DNA of 64,000 nucleotides from an uncultured Paracoccaceae bacterium (GTDB lineage Bacteria > Pseudomonadota > Alphaproteobacteria > Rhodobacterales > Rhodobacteraceae). The notes beneath the pieces are model-generated. The model ran no database searches, was not told the origin of the DNA, and saw only the letters and a program-made list of their open reading frames with translations. The first letter of the stretch is position 1, and the number at the start of each line of letters is the position of its first letter. Both the position numbers and the translations under genes were made by a program. The stretch spans positions 1 through 64,000 of the forward strand of contig CANLQK010000004.1 of assembly GCA_947493255.1 (NCBI GenBank). Reading direction: 5' to 3'. This document shows, piece after piece, positions 51,000 through 60,817 of the stretch.

Positions 51000-51770
51000 A
51001 TGGCGAAAGATCAATCTTTGATGGTGCCAGGCCCTTTGAAACGGGGCGGCTATGTCGTTCGGTTTTCCCAGAGCGAGGATGACGTGCGCGCTGTGCAACG
51101 ATTGCGTCATGCGTGTTTTGTTGAGGCCGCCGGCCGACCTGCTGCGCCAGACGGCTTGGACCGTGATTCATTTGATATGTCGTGTGACCATGTGCTGGTA
51201 GAGGACGCCACAGGGCGCGTGCTGTGCAGCTATCGCGTACAGATTTTTCAAACAGTTGAAGATTTGGGAGAAAGCTATTCCGCGCAATATTACGCGTTGG
51301 ATGGGTTGGCGGGCCGTGCGGGTTCGTTTTTAGAGCTTGGACGGTTTTGCGTGGCTGACGATGCCACAGACGCAGATATTTTACGTTTAGCGTGGGGCAT
51401 GTTGGCGCGGATCGTTGATTTGCGCAATGTGTCGATGATGTTTGGGTGTTCGTCTTTTGCGGGCTGTGATGCGGGCGTTTATGCGCAGGCGTTTAACCTT
51501 TTGGCGGCGCGACATGTGTCGCCTTTGGTCGCGGTGAAGGCGGCTGAGGTCGTGCAGTATGCCGAATTCGCAGGTCAGGTGGGCGACCGTGCTATGGCCA
51601 TGGGGCAGGTTCCGACATTGCTTCGTACGTATTTATCGATGGGCGGTTGGGTGAGCGACCATGCGGTCATCGACCGCGAGATGAACACCTTACATGTGTT
51701 TACTGGGTTAGAAATTGCGGCGATTCCTGAAGCGCGTGCACGGGCGCTGCGCGCTGTGGCCGGCGGGTAG
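51000..51770 (+). CDS. olsB: Ornithine-acyl-ACP N-acyltransferase (OlsB)
   Basis: A 256-aa GNAT-fold acyltransferase of the OlsB group (PF13444). It acylates ornithine to lyso-ornithine lipid. Signature regions: RHACFVEAAGRP, DHVLVEDATGRVLCSYRVQI, LELGRFCVADDA and MMFGCSSFAGCDA. The O-acyltransferase OlsA, often adjacent, is not next to it here. Confidence 0.87.
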   Translation: MAKDQSLMVPGPLKRGGYVVRFSQSEDDVRAVQRLRHACFVEAAGRPAAPDGLDRDSFDMSCDHVLVEDATGRVLCSYRVQIFQTVEDLGESYSAQYYALDGLAGRAGSFLELGRFCVADDATDADILRLAWGMLARIVDLRNVSMMFGCSSFAGCDAGVYAQAFNLLAARHVSPLVAVKAAEVVQYAEFAGQVGDRAMAMGQVPTLLRTYLSMGGWVSDHAVIDREMNTLHVFTGLEIAAIPEARARALRAVAGG

Positions 51771-51826
51771 ACCGTGCGGGCCGTTTGAGGGCTTGCAGTG
51801 GTAGGGTTTGAGGGCTAGCAGACGGC

Positions 51827-53638
51827 ATGGCACGTGCTCCTATACTCCAAGTTTCCGATATCGCGCTGACCTTTGGCGGCGATCCTGTTTTTTCTGATTT
51901 GTCGGTTGTTGTGCAACCGGGCGACCGTGTTGCGCTGGTTGGGCGCAACGGGTCCGGTAAATCGACGTTGATGAAGGTTATGGCCGGATTGGTGGAAGCC
52001 GACACCGGCGTCGTGACTGCGGCCCCAGGCGTCAGCGTTGGCTACATGGAACAAGACCCCACAATGGAAGGCTACGCCACGTTAGGCGAATATGCCGCGA
52101 GCGGGTTGGATGAGGCCGAGGCGTGGCGTGTTGCGGCGGTTGCAGAGGGGCTGAAGTTTGATCCGGATCGCGATGTAACTGTTGCGTCGGGTGGAGAACG
52201 TCGCCGTGCGGCATTGGCCAAGCTGATGGCGGAAGCGCCAGAATTGATGTTGTTGGACGAGCCGACAAACCATTTGGACATCGAAGCCATTCGTTGGTTG
52301 GAGCAAGAGTTAAGCCAAACCAAAGCGGCGTTCATCCTAATCTCTCACGACCGTGCGTTTTTGAATGCGTTGACCCGTGCGACGTTGTGGGTGGATCGTG
52401 GCCAGGTGCGCCGACAAGACCGAGGGTTTGCTGAGTTTGAGGCGTGGCGCGATAAGACGTGGGAAGACGAGGACATGCAGCGCCACAAGCTGAACCGCAA
52501 AATCAAGGCAGAGGCACGTTGGGCGGTTGAGGGCATTTCGGCACGGCGCAAACGCAACATGGGCCGCGTGCGGGCCTTGCAGGATTTGCGGGCAGAACGG
52601 GCCGGTCAGATCAAACGGCAGGGCACGGCGGCCATGGCGTTTGAGGGTGGTAAGGCTTCTGGCAAGAAGGTGATTGAAGCCTTTGGTTTGATGAAGGCAT
52701 TTGAAGACAAAACCATCGTGCGGGGGTTTGATTTAACAGTGCAGCGCGGTGATCGGCTGGCTTTTGTCGGGCCAAACGGCGTTGGCAAGACCACATTGAT
52801 CAAGATGCTTTTGGGACAGGAAACGCCTGATGCGGGCAATGTGAAGCATGGCACTAACCTTGAAATTGCTGTGTTTGATCAAAGCCGTGCGCAGCTGAAC
52901 CCCGAAACGACGCTGTGGGATAACCTGACGATGGACCCGTCCATGGGGGTCAGCGGCAAGGCGGACCAGATTATGGTGCGTGGCCAGCCGAAGCATGTTG
53001 TCGGGTACTTGAAGGAATTTCTGTTCGATGAACGGCAAGCGCGAGCGCCGGTGCGGTCCTTGTCGGGCGGCGAGAAGGCGCGGTTGTTGTTGGCGAAACT
53101 GATGGCGCGCGAATCTAACGTTTTGGTTTTGGACGAGCCGACCAACGATCTGGACATTGAAACGCTAGACTTGTTGCAGGATTTGTTGGGCGAATATCCT
53201 GGTACTGTGCTGTTGGTCAGCCACGACCGTGATTTCATCGACCGCGTGGCGACGACCACAATTGCGATGGAGGGGCAGGGCCGTGCGGTAACCTATGCAG
53301 GGGGCTGGACGGATTACCGCGCACAACGAGCGCAGGATGTGGCGGATGCCCCGAAAGAGGCAAAGGCGAAGCCGAAAACAGAAAAGCCAAAGGCGCAACC
53401 AAAAGAAAACGGATTAAGCTTTACCGAGAGGCATCGGCTTGAGGCCCTGCCTGCGGAAATTGAGCGGCTTGAGGCGGAGATTGCAAAGTTGGAAGGGTTG
53501 ATGGCCGATCCTGAATTGTTCACCAAGCAGCCAGTGAAATTCCAAAAGGCTATGGATGCCTTGGTGGAGCGGCAGGAGAAACTTGCTACAGCCGAAGAAG
53601 AGTGGCTGACGCTGGAAGAGAAGGCTGCGGTGACATAA
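51827..53638 (+). CDS. ABC-F family ATPase (Uup type)
   Basis: A 603-aa cytoplasmic protein with two ABC domains and no membrane part. Walker A: GRNGSGKST (about 40) and GPNGVGKTT (about 320). Signatures: ASGGERRRAALAKLM and LSGGEKARLLLAKLM. Walker B: LLDEPTNHLD and VLDEPTNDLD. A linker and a C-terminal coiled coil (LEALPAEIERLEAEIAKLEG) indicate the Uup subgroup, which acts at ribosomes and in tolerance of DNA transposon excision. Confidence 0.93.
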   Translation: MARAPILQVSDIALTFGGDPVFSDLSVVVQPGDRVALVGRNGSGKSTLMKVMAGLVEADTGVVTAAPGVSVGYMEQDPTMEGYATLGEYAASGLDEAEAWRVAAVAEGLKFDPDRDVTVASGGERRRAALAKLMAEAPELMLLDEPTNHLDIEAIRWLEQELSQTKAAFILISHDRAFLNALTRATLWVDRGQVRRQDRGFAEFEAWRDKTWEDEDMQRHKLNRKIKAEARWAVEGISARRKRNMGRVRALQDLRAERAGQIKRQGTAAMAFEGGKASGKKVIEAFGLMKAFEDKTIVRGFDLTVQRGDRLAFVGPNGVGKTTLIKMLLGQETPDAGNVKHGTNLEIAVFDQSRAQLNPETTLWDNLTMDPSMGVSGKADQIMVRGQPKHVVGYLKEFLFDERQARAPVRSLSGGEKARLLLAKLMARESNVLVLDEPTNDLDIETLDLLQDLLGEYPGTVLLVSHDRDFIDRVATTTIAMEGQGRAVTYAGGWTDYRAQRAQDVADAPKEAKAKPKTEKPKAQPKENGLSFTERHRLEALPAEIERLEAEIAKLEGLMADPELFTKQPVKFQKAMDALVERQEKLATAEEEWLTLEEKAAVT

Positions 53639-53742
53639 CTCAAAAACGACATTTCATTGAGTTAGCACACCTTTAGGCTGTTCTAACCGGAATTTTTATC
53701 TAATAACCTAAGTATGTTATGTTGTACTTACGGAATGGATAA

Positions 53743-54258
53743 ATGAAGACTAATACACTTTTAAAGGGTTTTTGCGCCTCAGCGGTTTTGACTTTGGCTG
53801 GATGTGTTGCACCCGATGATCAGGCTGCGTCGCAGGAAACTGTTGTTGCAGAACCTGTTGCCGAGGTCGCTGACTCTACCGAATTGCCTTCACCGGTCGT
53901 TCAGACTTACTTTACGGGCGGTTCGGGTAACTGGGGCCCGTCCCGAGGTGTTTTATATCGACTTATTGCAATAGAACATAATGGCGAACTGCTGATTTGT
54001 GGTGCCTATGCTGCAAAGGGAACGGGCGATTTGCGTCGTTTGGGACGTGAAGTGTTGCGCCAGGCGCGGGCTGAAATTCGCGGTCAGTTTGTCATGCGCG
54101 ATCTTAGTTTCTTCAAAGTGACGTCCAGCGCGAATTGGGACGAAGCACTGGTTGGTGTCGAAACCAATTGCAAGTCAACCGGACTGTCGGCAAGTGAAGT
54201 TCCGCCGGGGCCAGTTCACGTTATTACGCGCGAAGGCCGCTATCGCGTTAGAGGGTAG
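53743..54258 (+). CDS. Small lipoprotein of unknown function
   Basis: A 171-aa predicted lipoprotein; MKTNTLLKGFCASAVLTLAGC gives lipid Cys21. A low-complexity Glu/Val/Ala linker follows, then a folded domain with YFTGGSGNWGPSRGVLYRLI, ELLICGAYAAKGTGD and EARAEIRGQFVMRD-like RQARAEIRGQFVMRDLSFFK; two cysteines (LLICG, NCKSTG) may pair. Family not recognised. Confidence 0.75.
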   Translation: MKTNTLLKGFCASAVLTLAGCVAPDDQAASQETVVAEPVAEVADSTELPSPVVQTYFTGGSGNWGPSRGVLYRLIAIEHNGELLICGAYAAKGTGDLRRLGREVLRQARAEIRGQFVMRDLSFFKVTSSANWDEALVGVETNCKSTGLSASEVPPGPVHVITREGRYRVRG

Positions 54259-54270
54259 ATAAGAACAATT

Positions 54271-54293
54271 GGGCGGGGCTTAGGTTCCCGCCC
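54271..54293. terminator. Stem-loop between convergent genes
   Basis: GGGCGGG and CCCGCCC (7 bp) enclose a 9-nt loop between the lipoprotein gene and mazG. No long T run follows on either strand, so it is a weak terminator at best. Confidence 0.45.
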
Positions 54294-54302
54294 ATATTGC
54301 TA

Positions 54303-55124
54303 TCAGTCTTTCTCGGCCAGCTTCACAGCATCCCATAGCGCATCCATCTCAGCGAGATCGCTGTCGTTCGGGGTTTTGCCTCGATCGGAAAGCCTGTCTT
54401 CGACGCCTTCAAAGCGGCGTTGGAATTTTGCGTTGGCGGCGCGCAGGGCGGCCTCGGGGTCGACGCCGAGGTGCCGCGCGAGGTTGGCCATGACGAATAG
54501 CAAATCGCCGACTTCTTCGGTGACCTCGTCTTGGGTTAGGGTGTCGCGGGCCTCGACCACTTCGGCGGCTTCTTCGGCGATTTTATCGATGACATGGCCG
54601 ACATCGGGCCAATCAAACCCGACACGGGCGGCACGTTTTTGGAGCTTATAGGCGCGTAGGAGCGCGGGTAGGCCGACGGCGACGCCATCGAGCGTGCGGG
54701 TTTCGGCGCGGTCGGCCCGTTCGGCCGCTTTGATTTTTTCCCAATCGGCGGTTTGTTGTTCGGGGGATTTTTGATTGCTTTCATCGCCAAACACATGGGG
54801 GTGACGGGCGACCATTTTGTCGGACATAGTGCGGGCGACATCCTGAAACGTGAAATGCCCTGCCTCTTGCGCCATTTGCGCGTGAAAAACCGACTGGAAC
54901 AACAGATCGCCAAGTTCGCCTTTCAGGTCGGGCATATCGTCGCGATCAATTGCATCCGCGACCTCATAGGCCTCTTCGATGGTGTAAGGCGCGATGGTTT
55001 TGAAGGTTTGTTCAACGTCCCATGGGCACCCCGTTTGCGGGTCACGCAAGGCGGCCATGATCGCCAAAAGGCGGTTCATCTGGTCGGCGTCGTCGGTGGC
55101 GTGGATGAGCGTGTCGTTAGCCAT
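54303..55124 (-). CDS. mazG: Nucleoside triphosphate pyrophosphohydrolase MazG
   Basis: A 273-aa MazG, hydrolysing NTPs to NMP and PPi; housecleaning of faulty nucleotides. Two MazG domains: CPWDVEQTFKTIAPYTIEEA with EEAYEVADAI and GELGDLLFQSVFH; second with EEAAEVVEARDTLTQDEVTE and EVGDLLFVMANLARHL. ATG 55124 starts MANDTLIHATD; upstream codons are not MazG-like and overlap the divergent gene. Confidence 0.94.
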   Translation of the reverse strand: MANDTLIHATDDADQMNRLLAIMAALRDPQTGCPWDVEQTFKTIAPYTIEEAYEVADAIDRDDMPDLKGELGDLLFQSVFHAQMAQEAGHFTFQDVARTMSDKMVARHPHVFGDESNQKSPEQQTADWEKIKAAERADRAETRTLDGVAVGLPALLRAYKLQKRAARVGFDWPDVGHVIDKIAEEAAEVVEARDTLTQDEVTEEVGDLLFVMANLARHLGVDPEAALRAANAKFQRRFEGVEDRLSDRGKTPNDSDLAEMDALWDAVKLAEKD

Positions 55125-55187
55125 ATTGTGGGCGTCCCATATTGGTGTCAGAGTGAACGTATTGAACCCCTCTGATAAGGTCCAGAC

Positions 55188-56357
55188 ATGCCAGTGATTA
55201 ACCGAATTGCCGCCTATGCTGATGAGATGACTGGATGGCGCCGGCATTTGCATACGATCCCTGAACTTGGGCAAAACTGCCCCGAGACGGCTGCGTTTGT
55301 GGCGGCACGTTTGCAAGAGTTTGGCGTGGATGAAATTCATGAAGGGGTGGCCAAGACGGGCGTGATTGCCATTATCAACGGGCAAGGAGACGGGCCAACG
55401 ATTGGTCTGCGTGCGGATATGGATGCCCTGCCGATTTTGGAGACCACGGGTGCTGAATGGGCCTCGAAATACGAGGGCAAGATGCATGCCTGCGGTCATG
55501 ACGGGCACACCACGATGTTGCTTGGGGCGGCGAAATACCTTGCGGAGACGCGTAAGTTTTCGGGCCGTGTTGCGTTGATTTTTCAACCGGCCGAGGAAAC
55601 GGGCGGCGGGGCGGAATTGATGGTGGAGGAGGGCGTGTTGGAGCGTTTCGCTATCAAAGAGGTTTACGCACTCCACAACGCGCCGGGCACACCCGTGGGT
55701 GAATTTTACACAACGCCGGGGCCAATCATGGCTGCCGTGGATACGTTCCACGTTGATATCAAGGGCGAAGGGGGGCATGGGGCCTATCCGCAAGACACGC
55801 GCGATCCGATCCCTGCGGCCTTGGCGATTGCGCAGGCGATGGGCACGATTGTGAGCCGGAACCATCACCCGTTGAATGAACTGGTCGTGTCGGTGACGAT
55901 GATCCATGCGGGTACGGCGGATAATGTCATTTCCGAAGGGGCCTATTTGGGCGGGACGGTGCGCACGTTTGATAAGGACGTTAAGGCCATGGTGAAGCGC
56001 CGGATGCAGGAGATTGTGGACGGCCATGCGGCGGCGTTCAACGTGGACGCAACATTGCGCTATGACGAAGGGTATCCGGCCACCGTAAACTCACCAGATG
56101 AAACGGCATTTGCAGCGGATGTTGCGCGTGACGTCGCCGCTGGTGGCGCGGTTGAGGATGCGGTGAACCCTGAAATGGGCGCAGAGGATTTCGCCTATTT
56201 CTTGGAGAAGTGTCCGGGATCTTACTTGTTTGTCGGCAACGGGGATACGGCAGGATTGCACCAGCCCAACTATGATTTTGATGATGAAACAGCACCTTAT
56301 GGTGCGTCTTTCTTTGCTCGAATTACAGAACGGGCCTTGCCATTGGAGGGCAATTGA
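55188..56357 (+). CDS. M20 amidohydrolase (hippurate hydrolase-like)
   Basis: A 389-aa M20D-family metallohydrolase (N-acyl amino acid or hippurate hydrolase). Metal residues: HTIPELGQNCPETAAF, ADMDALPILE, KMHACGHDGHTTMLLGAAKY and EETGGGAELMVEEG, with HNAPGTPVGEF. It directly precedes two ureohydrolase genes with 0 bp and overlapping spacing, so it works with guanidino-type compounds perhaps. Confidence 0.9.
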   Translation: MPVINRIAAYADEMTGWRRHLHTIPELGQNCPETAAFVAARLQEFGVDEIHEGVAKTGVIAIINGQGDGPTIGLRADMDALPILETTGAEWASKYEGKMHACGHDGHTTMLLGAAKYLAETRKFSGRVALIFQPAEETGGGAELMVEEGVLERFAIKEVYALHNAPGTPVGEFYTTPGPIMAAVDTFHVDIKGEGGHGAYPQDTRDPIPAALAIAQAMGTIVSRNHHPLNELVVSVTMIHAGTADNVISEGAYLGGTVRTFDKDVKAMVKRRMQEIVDGHAAAFNVDATLRYDEGYPATVNSPDETAFAADVARDVAAGGAVEDAVNPEMGAEDFAYFLEKCPGSYLFVGNGDTAGLHQPNYDFDDETAPYGASFFARITERALPLEGN

Positions 56358-57323
56358 ATGGCGTTAGAAGATGCAAAAGGGCAAGTCGATCTGGCTTTCA
56401 CGCGGGATGATTTAAAGGGCTGTGCATTTGAAAATACCTTTGGTGGGGCAACGTCGTTTTTGCGCCGTAAATATACCAAGGACCTGCGTGGTGTTGATTT
56501 GGCGGTCACGGGTGTGCCCTTTGATCAGGCGGTGACCAACCGGCCCGGTACGCGGTTTGGCCCGAGGGCTATTCGCGAGGCGAGCAGCCTGCAACCCTAT
56601 GATCCGCCCTATGGCTGGGGGTTTGATCCGCTGGCGGAGTTTGCCATCGCGGATTACGGCGATCTGGCGTTTGATTATGCCAATGTGCCCGCCACACCAG
56701 CGGCGATCGAGGCCCATATCGCCGATATTCTGGCGGCTGATGTGGGCACGGTGACCTTGGGCGGGGATCACTTTATCACCCTGCCAATTCTAAAGGCCTA
56801 TGCCGCAAAATACGGGCCCCTTGGGGTGATCCAGTTTGATGCCCATAGCGACCTTTGGGCGGATGAGGACATGGATCGCGTGGATCACGGGACGTTCATG
56901 TATAAGGCGGTGAAGCTGGGGTTGGTGGACCCTGCACGATCTGTTCAGATCGGGATACGCACGGAATGTGATGATTATTTGGGTATGCGGTATCTGGATG
57001 CGCGGGAATGCCATGAGAAGGGCGCGGGATGGGTGGCCCAGACCGCGCGTGAGATTGTGGGTGACGGGGCAACCTATGTGACCTTTGATATTGATGCACT
57101 TGATCCTGCCTTTGCACCGGGAACGGGTACGCCTGTTTGGGGCGGTTTGGCGTCTTGGCAGGCCGCGGCGATTTTGCGGGATCTGGCGGGAATTAACATG
57201 GTGGGGGGCGACGTTGTGGAAGTCTCACCACCCTATGACACGAGCGGGGCCACAGCGATTGCGGGCGCCCATGTGGCGTTTGAGCTGTGCTGTTTGGCGC
57301 TTTGGAACAAGAGGGGCGGATGA
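56358..57323 (+). CDS. speB: Agmatinase (SpeB-like ureohydrolase)
   Basis: A 321-aa manganese ureohydrolase. Metal residues in TLGGDHFITLPILKAY, VIQFDAHSDLWADED and FDIDALDPAFAPGTGTP. The segment DHGTFMYKAVKLGLVDPARS and QIGIRTE follows E. coli SpeB closely, so agmatine to putrescine plus urea is likely. Starts right after the M20 stop. Confidence 0.88.
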   Translation: MALEDAKGQVDLAFTRDDLKGCAFENTFGGATSFLRRKYTKDLRGVDLAVTGVPFDQAVTNRPGTRFGPRAIREASSLQPYDPPYGWGFDPLAEFAIADYGDLAFDYANVPATPAAIEAHIADILAADVGTVTLGGDHFITLPILKAYAAKYGPLGVIQFDAHSDLWADEDMDRVDHGTFMYKAVKLGLVDPARSVQIGIRTECDDYLGMRYLDARECHEKGAGWVAQTAREIVGDGATYVTFDIDALDPAFAPGTGTPVWGGLASWQAAAILRDLAGINMVGGDVVEVSPPYDTSGATAIAGAHVAFELCCLALWNKRGG

Positions 57324-58267
57324 TGGAATTTAACCAACCGGTTTCCGGAAATGATTTGGCGCGGTTTGCGGGGTTACAAACGTTCATGCGTTTGCCTGCG
57401 GCAGAAAGCCCAGAGGGATTGGATGTGGGGTTTGTCGGGGTGCCGATGGATATTGGCACGTCTTGGCGGTCGGGCACACGATTTGGCCCAAAACAATTGC
57501 GCCAAGAAAGCGCGATGATCCGGCCGTATAACATTCAGACAGGAGCGGCGCCGTTTGACAGCCTTCAATGTGCGGATCTGGGTGATATCGCGATCAACAC
57601 GTTTTCCTTGGCGGACAGTCTGGCGATCATTCAGGCGCGGTACGAAGAGATTTTGAAGTACCCGATTATTCCCATGGGGTTGGGTGGGGATCATTCGATG
57701 ACCTTGCCGATTTTGAGGGCCATGGCGAAGAAACATGGGCCGCTTGCCTTGGTGCATGTGGATGCCCATGCGGATGTGAACGATGAAATGTTCGGTGAAC
57801 GGGAAACGCACGGCACGGTGTTCCGTCGGGCATATGAAGAAGGCATCCTAGTGCCTTCAAAAGTATGGCAAATTGGCCTTCGAGGTACGGGTTATACGGC
57901 CGAAGATTTTACCGAAGCTGCTGGTTGGGGGTTCAATCAACGACTTGCGCCAAGTTTGTGGAATAAAGATCTGGATTCATTGGGAAAAGAGGTGTTGGAG
58001 AGCATTGGCGACCATCCTTGCTACTTTACCTATGATATCGACAGCCTAGACCCAAGTTTTGCCCCTGGAACGGGCACGCCGGAAATTGGCGGGCTGACAA
58101 CAGCGCAGGCGATGCAGCTGATCCGAGCATTGCGCGGACTAAACATTGTGGGTGGTGATTTGGTTGAGGTTTCGCCCCCCTATGACCCAAGTGGCAACAC
58201 GGCGCTGGTCGGGGCAAACATCATGTTTGAAATGTTAAGCATCTTGCCCGGTGTAAAATACCGCTAA
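57320..58267 (+). CDS. Second ureohydrolase (guanidinobutyrase/guanidinopropionase-like)
   Basis: A 315-aa paralogue of the preceding enzyme, overlapping it by 4 bp (ATGA). Metal residues: GGDHSMTLPILRAMAKKHGP, LVHVDAHADVNDEMFGE and YDIDSLDPSFAPGTGTPEIG. The specificity region (ETHGTVFRRAYEEGIL; QIGLRGTGYTAEDF) is closer to enzymes for guanidino acids such as 4-guanidinobutyrate than to SpeB. A different substrate from its neighbour is likely. Confidence 0.85.
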   Translation: MMEFNQPVSGNDLARFAGLQTFMRLPAAESPEGLDVGFVGVPMDIGTSWRSGTRFGPKQLRQESAMIRPYNIQTGAAPFDSLQCADLGDIAINTFSLADSLAIIQARYEEILKYPIIPMGLGGDHSMTLPILRAMAKKHGPLALVHVDAHADVNDEMFGERETHGTVFRRAYEEGILVPSKVWQIGLRGTGYTAEDFTEAAGWGFNQRLAPSLWNKDLDSLGKEVLESIGDHPCYFTYDIDSLDPSFAPGTGTPEIGGLTTAQAMQLIRALRGLNIVGGDLVEVSPPYDPSGNTALVGANIMFEMLSILPGVKYR

Positions 58268-58288
58268 GACTGACGAAGGGGCGTTGTT

Positions 58289-58756
58289 GTGGAATTTCTT
58301 GTTGTTGGGTTAGTCGCCGCGTTGGTTGCACTAATGATTTATATTCGCGTGGCTCCAAGCCGTGCGTCGCGCTGGCATGACGCCCAAACCCCGTCGACCG
58401 GTTTGGGGGCGTTTCCGGCCATCAGTGGCCATATTGAACAATTGGAGATTGAGGGGGACGGGGCGACACAAATGGCGGCGTTGGATAAGATCATTCGTGC
58501 GACGCCGCGCACCATGGGGCTGGCCGGAACTTTGGAGAGCGGGAAAATGACCTATGTAACGCGGTCCGCATTCTTTGGGTTTCCGGATTACACGACAGTG
58601 TCGTTGTTGACGAACAATACCACGGGGCAGGTCGCATTGCAGGTTTTCGGGCGGTTGCGGTTTGGGCGGAAAGATTTTGGAGTGAACCGCAAACGGATCG
58701 AACTTTGGCTGGCACAACTTGACGTGCGGGATGGAACGGATACACCCGACGCATGA
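58289..58756 (+). CDS. DUF1499-family protein
   Basis: A 155-aa protein with an N-terminal helix ([20 protein letters not shown]) followed by the DUF1499 domain ([32 protein letters not shown]). GTG start preceded by GAAGGGGCG. Overlaps prfA by 4 bp. Role unknown. Confidence 0.82.
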   Translation: MEFLVVGLVAALVALMIYIRVAPSRASRWHDAQTPSTGLGAFPAISGHIEQLEIEGDGATQMAALDKIIRATPRTMGLAGTLESGKMTYVTRSAFFGFPDYTTVSLLTNNTTGQVALQVFGRLRFGRKDFGVNRKRIELWLAQLDVRDGTDTPDA

Positions 58757-59808
58757 TACCTCAAGACCGTATGATCCAGATCACCGAACGTTTCGAATTC
58801 CTTGAAGCCCGCATGGGCGAAGGGCTTGGCGGGGATGAATTTGTCGCTGTGAGCCGCGAATACGCAGAGCTGCGCCCTGTTGTTGAAGTGGTCCGGTCCT
58901 ATCAAGAGCTTTACGCCGAGATTGAAGGCGCCGAAGCGATGCTGGACGACCCCGAGATGCGGGAACTGGCGGAGATGGAACTGCCGGAATTGAAGGAACG
59001 CCTTCCCGCAGTGGAGCAGGCGGTTAAGTTGGCTTTGATCCCGCGCGACAGTGCGGATGGTAAACCTGCGTTGGTCGAAATTCGCCCTGGAACCGGTGGG
59101 GACGAGGCTGCGTTGTTTGCCGGTGATTTGTTGCGAATGTACAATCGTTACGCCGAAGCGCGTGGTTGGAAGTTCGAAATTATTGAAGAAAGCCAATCGG
59201 AGTTGGGCGGCATCAAAGAGGCCACGGCCCGTATTTCTGGCGAAAATGTTTTTGCCCGCATGAAATATGAAAGCGGTGTTCACCGCGTGCAACGGGTGCC
59301 TGAAACGGAAAGTGGCGGGCGTGTTCACACATCGGCGGCGACGGTTGCGGTGCTGCCGGAAGCGGAAGATGTGGATATTCAGATTAACCCCGGTGACATC
59401 CGCATTGATACGATGCGCGCGTCAGGGTCTGGTGGCCAGCACGTGAACACGACCGATTCCGCCGTGCGGATTACGCACCTTCCGTCTGGTATTGTCGTGA
59501 CGTCATCGGAGAAGTCGCAACACCGCAACCGCGAGATTGCGATGCAGGTGTTAAAGACGCGCCTATATGATGCGGAACGCCAGAAGTTACATGATGAACG
59601 GTCAGCGGATCGGGCATCGCAGGTGGGGTCGGGGGACCGGTCCGAACGTATTCGGACGTATAATTACCCGCAGGGCCGCATGACGGACCACCGCATTAAC
59701 CTGACATTGTATAAACTAGATCAGATCATTCAGGGTGACTTGGACGAGGTGATGGATGCTTTGATTCAGGATGCTCAAGCGACGGCTTTGGCGGAGATGG
59801 GTGAGTGA
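58753..59808 (+). CDS. prfA: Peptide chain release factor 1
   Basis: A 351-aa RF1 that reads UAA/UAG and frees the finished chain. The catalytic GGQ is in [20 protein letters not shown]; the stop-codon PxT-type loop is located before it. GTG-start prmC overlaps its stop, the common RF1-PrmC pair in which PrmC methylates the GGQ glutamine. Confidence 0.97.
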   Translation: MIPQDRMIQITERFEFLEARMGEGLGGDEFVAVSREYAELRPVVEVVRSYQELYAEIEGAEAMLDDPEMRELAEMELPELKERLPAVEQAVKLALIPRDSADGKPALVEIRPGTGGDEAALFAGDLLRMYNRYAEARGWKFEIIEESQSELGGIKEATARISGENVFARMKYESGVHRVQRVPETESGGRVHTSAATVAVLPEAEDVDIQINPGDIRIDTMRASGSGGQHVNTTDSAVRITHLPSGIVVTSSEKSQHRNREIAMQVLKTRLYDAERQKLHDERSADRASQVGSGDRSERIRTYNYPQGRMTDHRINLTLYKLDQIIQGDLDEVMDALIQDAQATALAEMGE

Positions 59809-60632
59809 TTGTTCAACAGGTATTGCGCGATGGCGTGATACGGTTGAAGGACGCGGGCATAGACGGCGCTGTGAGAGATGCACGTTGGCTAATGGCCGGC
59901 TGTTTGGGGATCGAAGCCGGACGACTGACGTTACATGAGCACGACGACGTGCCGCCGGATGTTGCACAGAGTTTTTCAGATCAAATTTCAAGACGCATTG
60001 AAGGTGTGCCTGTTTCACATTTGCTGGGAGAACGCACGTTCTACGGGCGAACCTTTAAAGTAAGTGGTGCCGTTTTAGACCCACGGCCAGAAACCGAAGA
60101 ACTCGTGGCCGCGGCGTTACAGGTACCGTTTGAACAGGTGCTGGATTTGGGGACAGGGTCCGGTTGCATTGTTCTGTCATTATTGGCGGAACGCCCGCTG
60201 GCCAATGGTATGGGCGTTGATGCGTCAGCAGAAGCATTGGATGTGGCAAGGCAGAATCGCGATGCTTTGGGGCTAACGAGCTGTGTGTTTCTGCAATCTG
60301 ACTGGTTTGAGGCTATCGAGGGTGCGTTTGATCTGATCGTGTCGAACCCGCCTTATATTGCGGCAGAAGAAATGGCCGGGCTTTCGGCGGAATTGTCTTT
60401 TGAGCCGCGCATGGCGCTGACGGACGAAGCGGATGGGTTAAGCTGCTATCGCATCATCTGTTCGGGTGCTGATTCTTATTTGAAGGCCGGTGGGTGGTTG
60501 ATGGTGGAGATTGGGCCAACCCAAGGTGGTGCAGTGACAGAGATGATGACGGCCGCAGGGATGGTAAATGTTGAGATTCGCAGGGACCTAGATGGGCGAG
60601 ATCGCGTTGTTTTAGGGCAAAAGCGGCCATAA
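59805..60632 (+). CDS. prmC: Release factor glutamine methyltransferase
   Basis: A 275-aa SAM methyltransferase modifying the GGQ glutamine of release factors. SAM site [15 protein letters not shown] and catalytic [15 protein letters not shown] start overlaps prfA by 4 bp (GTGA). Confidence 0.96.
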   Translation: MIVQQVLRDGVIRLKDAGIDGAVRDARWLMAGCLGIEAGRLTLHEHDDVPPDVAQSFSDQISRRIEGVPVSHLLGERTFYGRTFKVSGAVLDPRPETEELVAAALQVPFEQVLDLGTGSGCIVLSLLAERPLANGMGVDASAEALDVARQNRDALGLTSCVFLQSDWFEAIEGAFDLIVSNPPYIAAEEMAGLSAELSFEPRMALTDEADGLSCYRIICSGADSYLKAGGWLMVEIGPTQGGAVTEMMTAAGMVNVEIRRDLDGRDRVVLGQKRP

Positions 60633-60817
60633 CGCTCCGAAATCTGGGGGTAAGTGCAGTTTTCACTTGCGATTAACGAATTGCGCGGCATATTTGACTT
60701 AGTTGAATGGTGGGCTGCTCGCCCCAATCAACGTCGCCAGAACATCGTAGGCAGTTTTAGTGTTCTCACATGAGGTGGGGCTGGGCCACGACAAAAGAGT
60801 TAACTGGAAATCACTTT

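Noticed and set aside
55125..56027. 301-codon upstream extension of mazG
   Set aside because: It is the antisense of the M20 gene, basic and His-rich; MazG itself starts at 55124.
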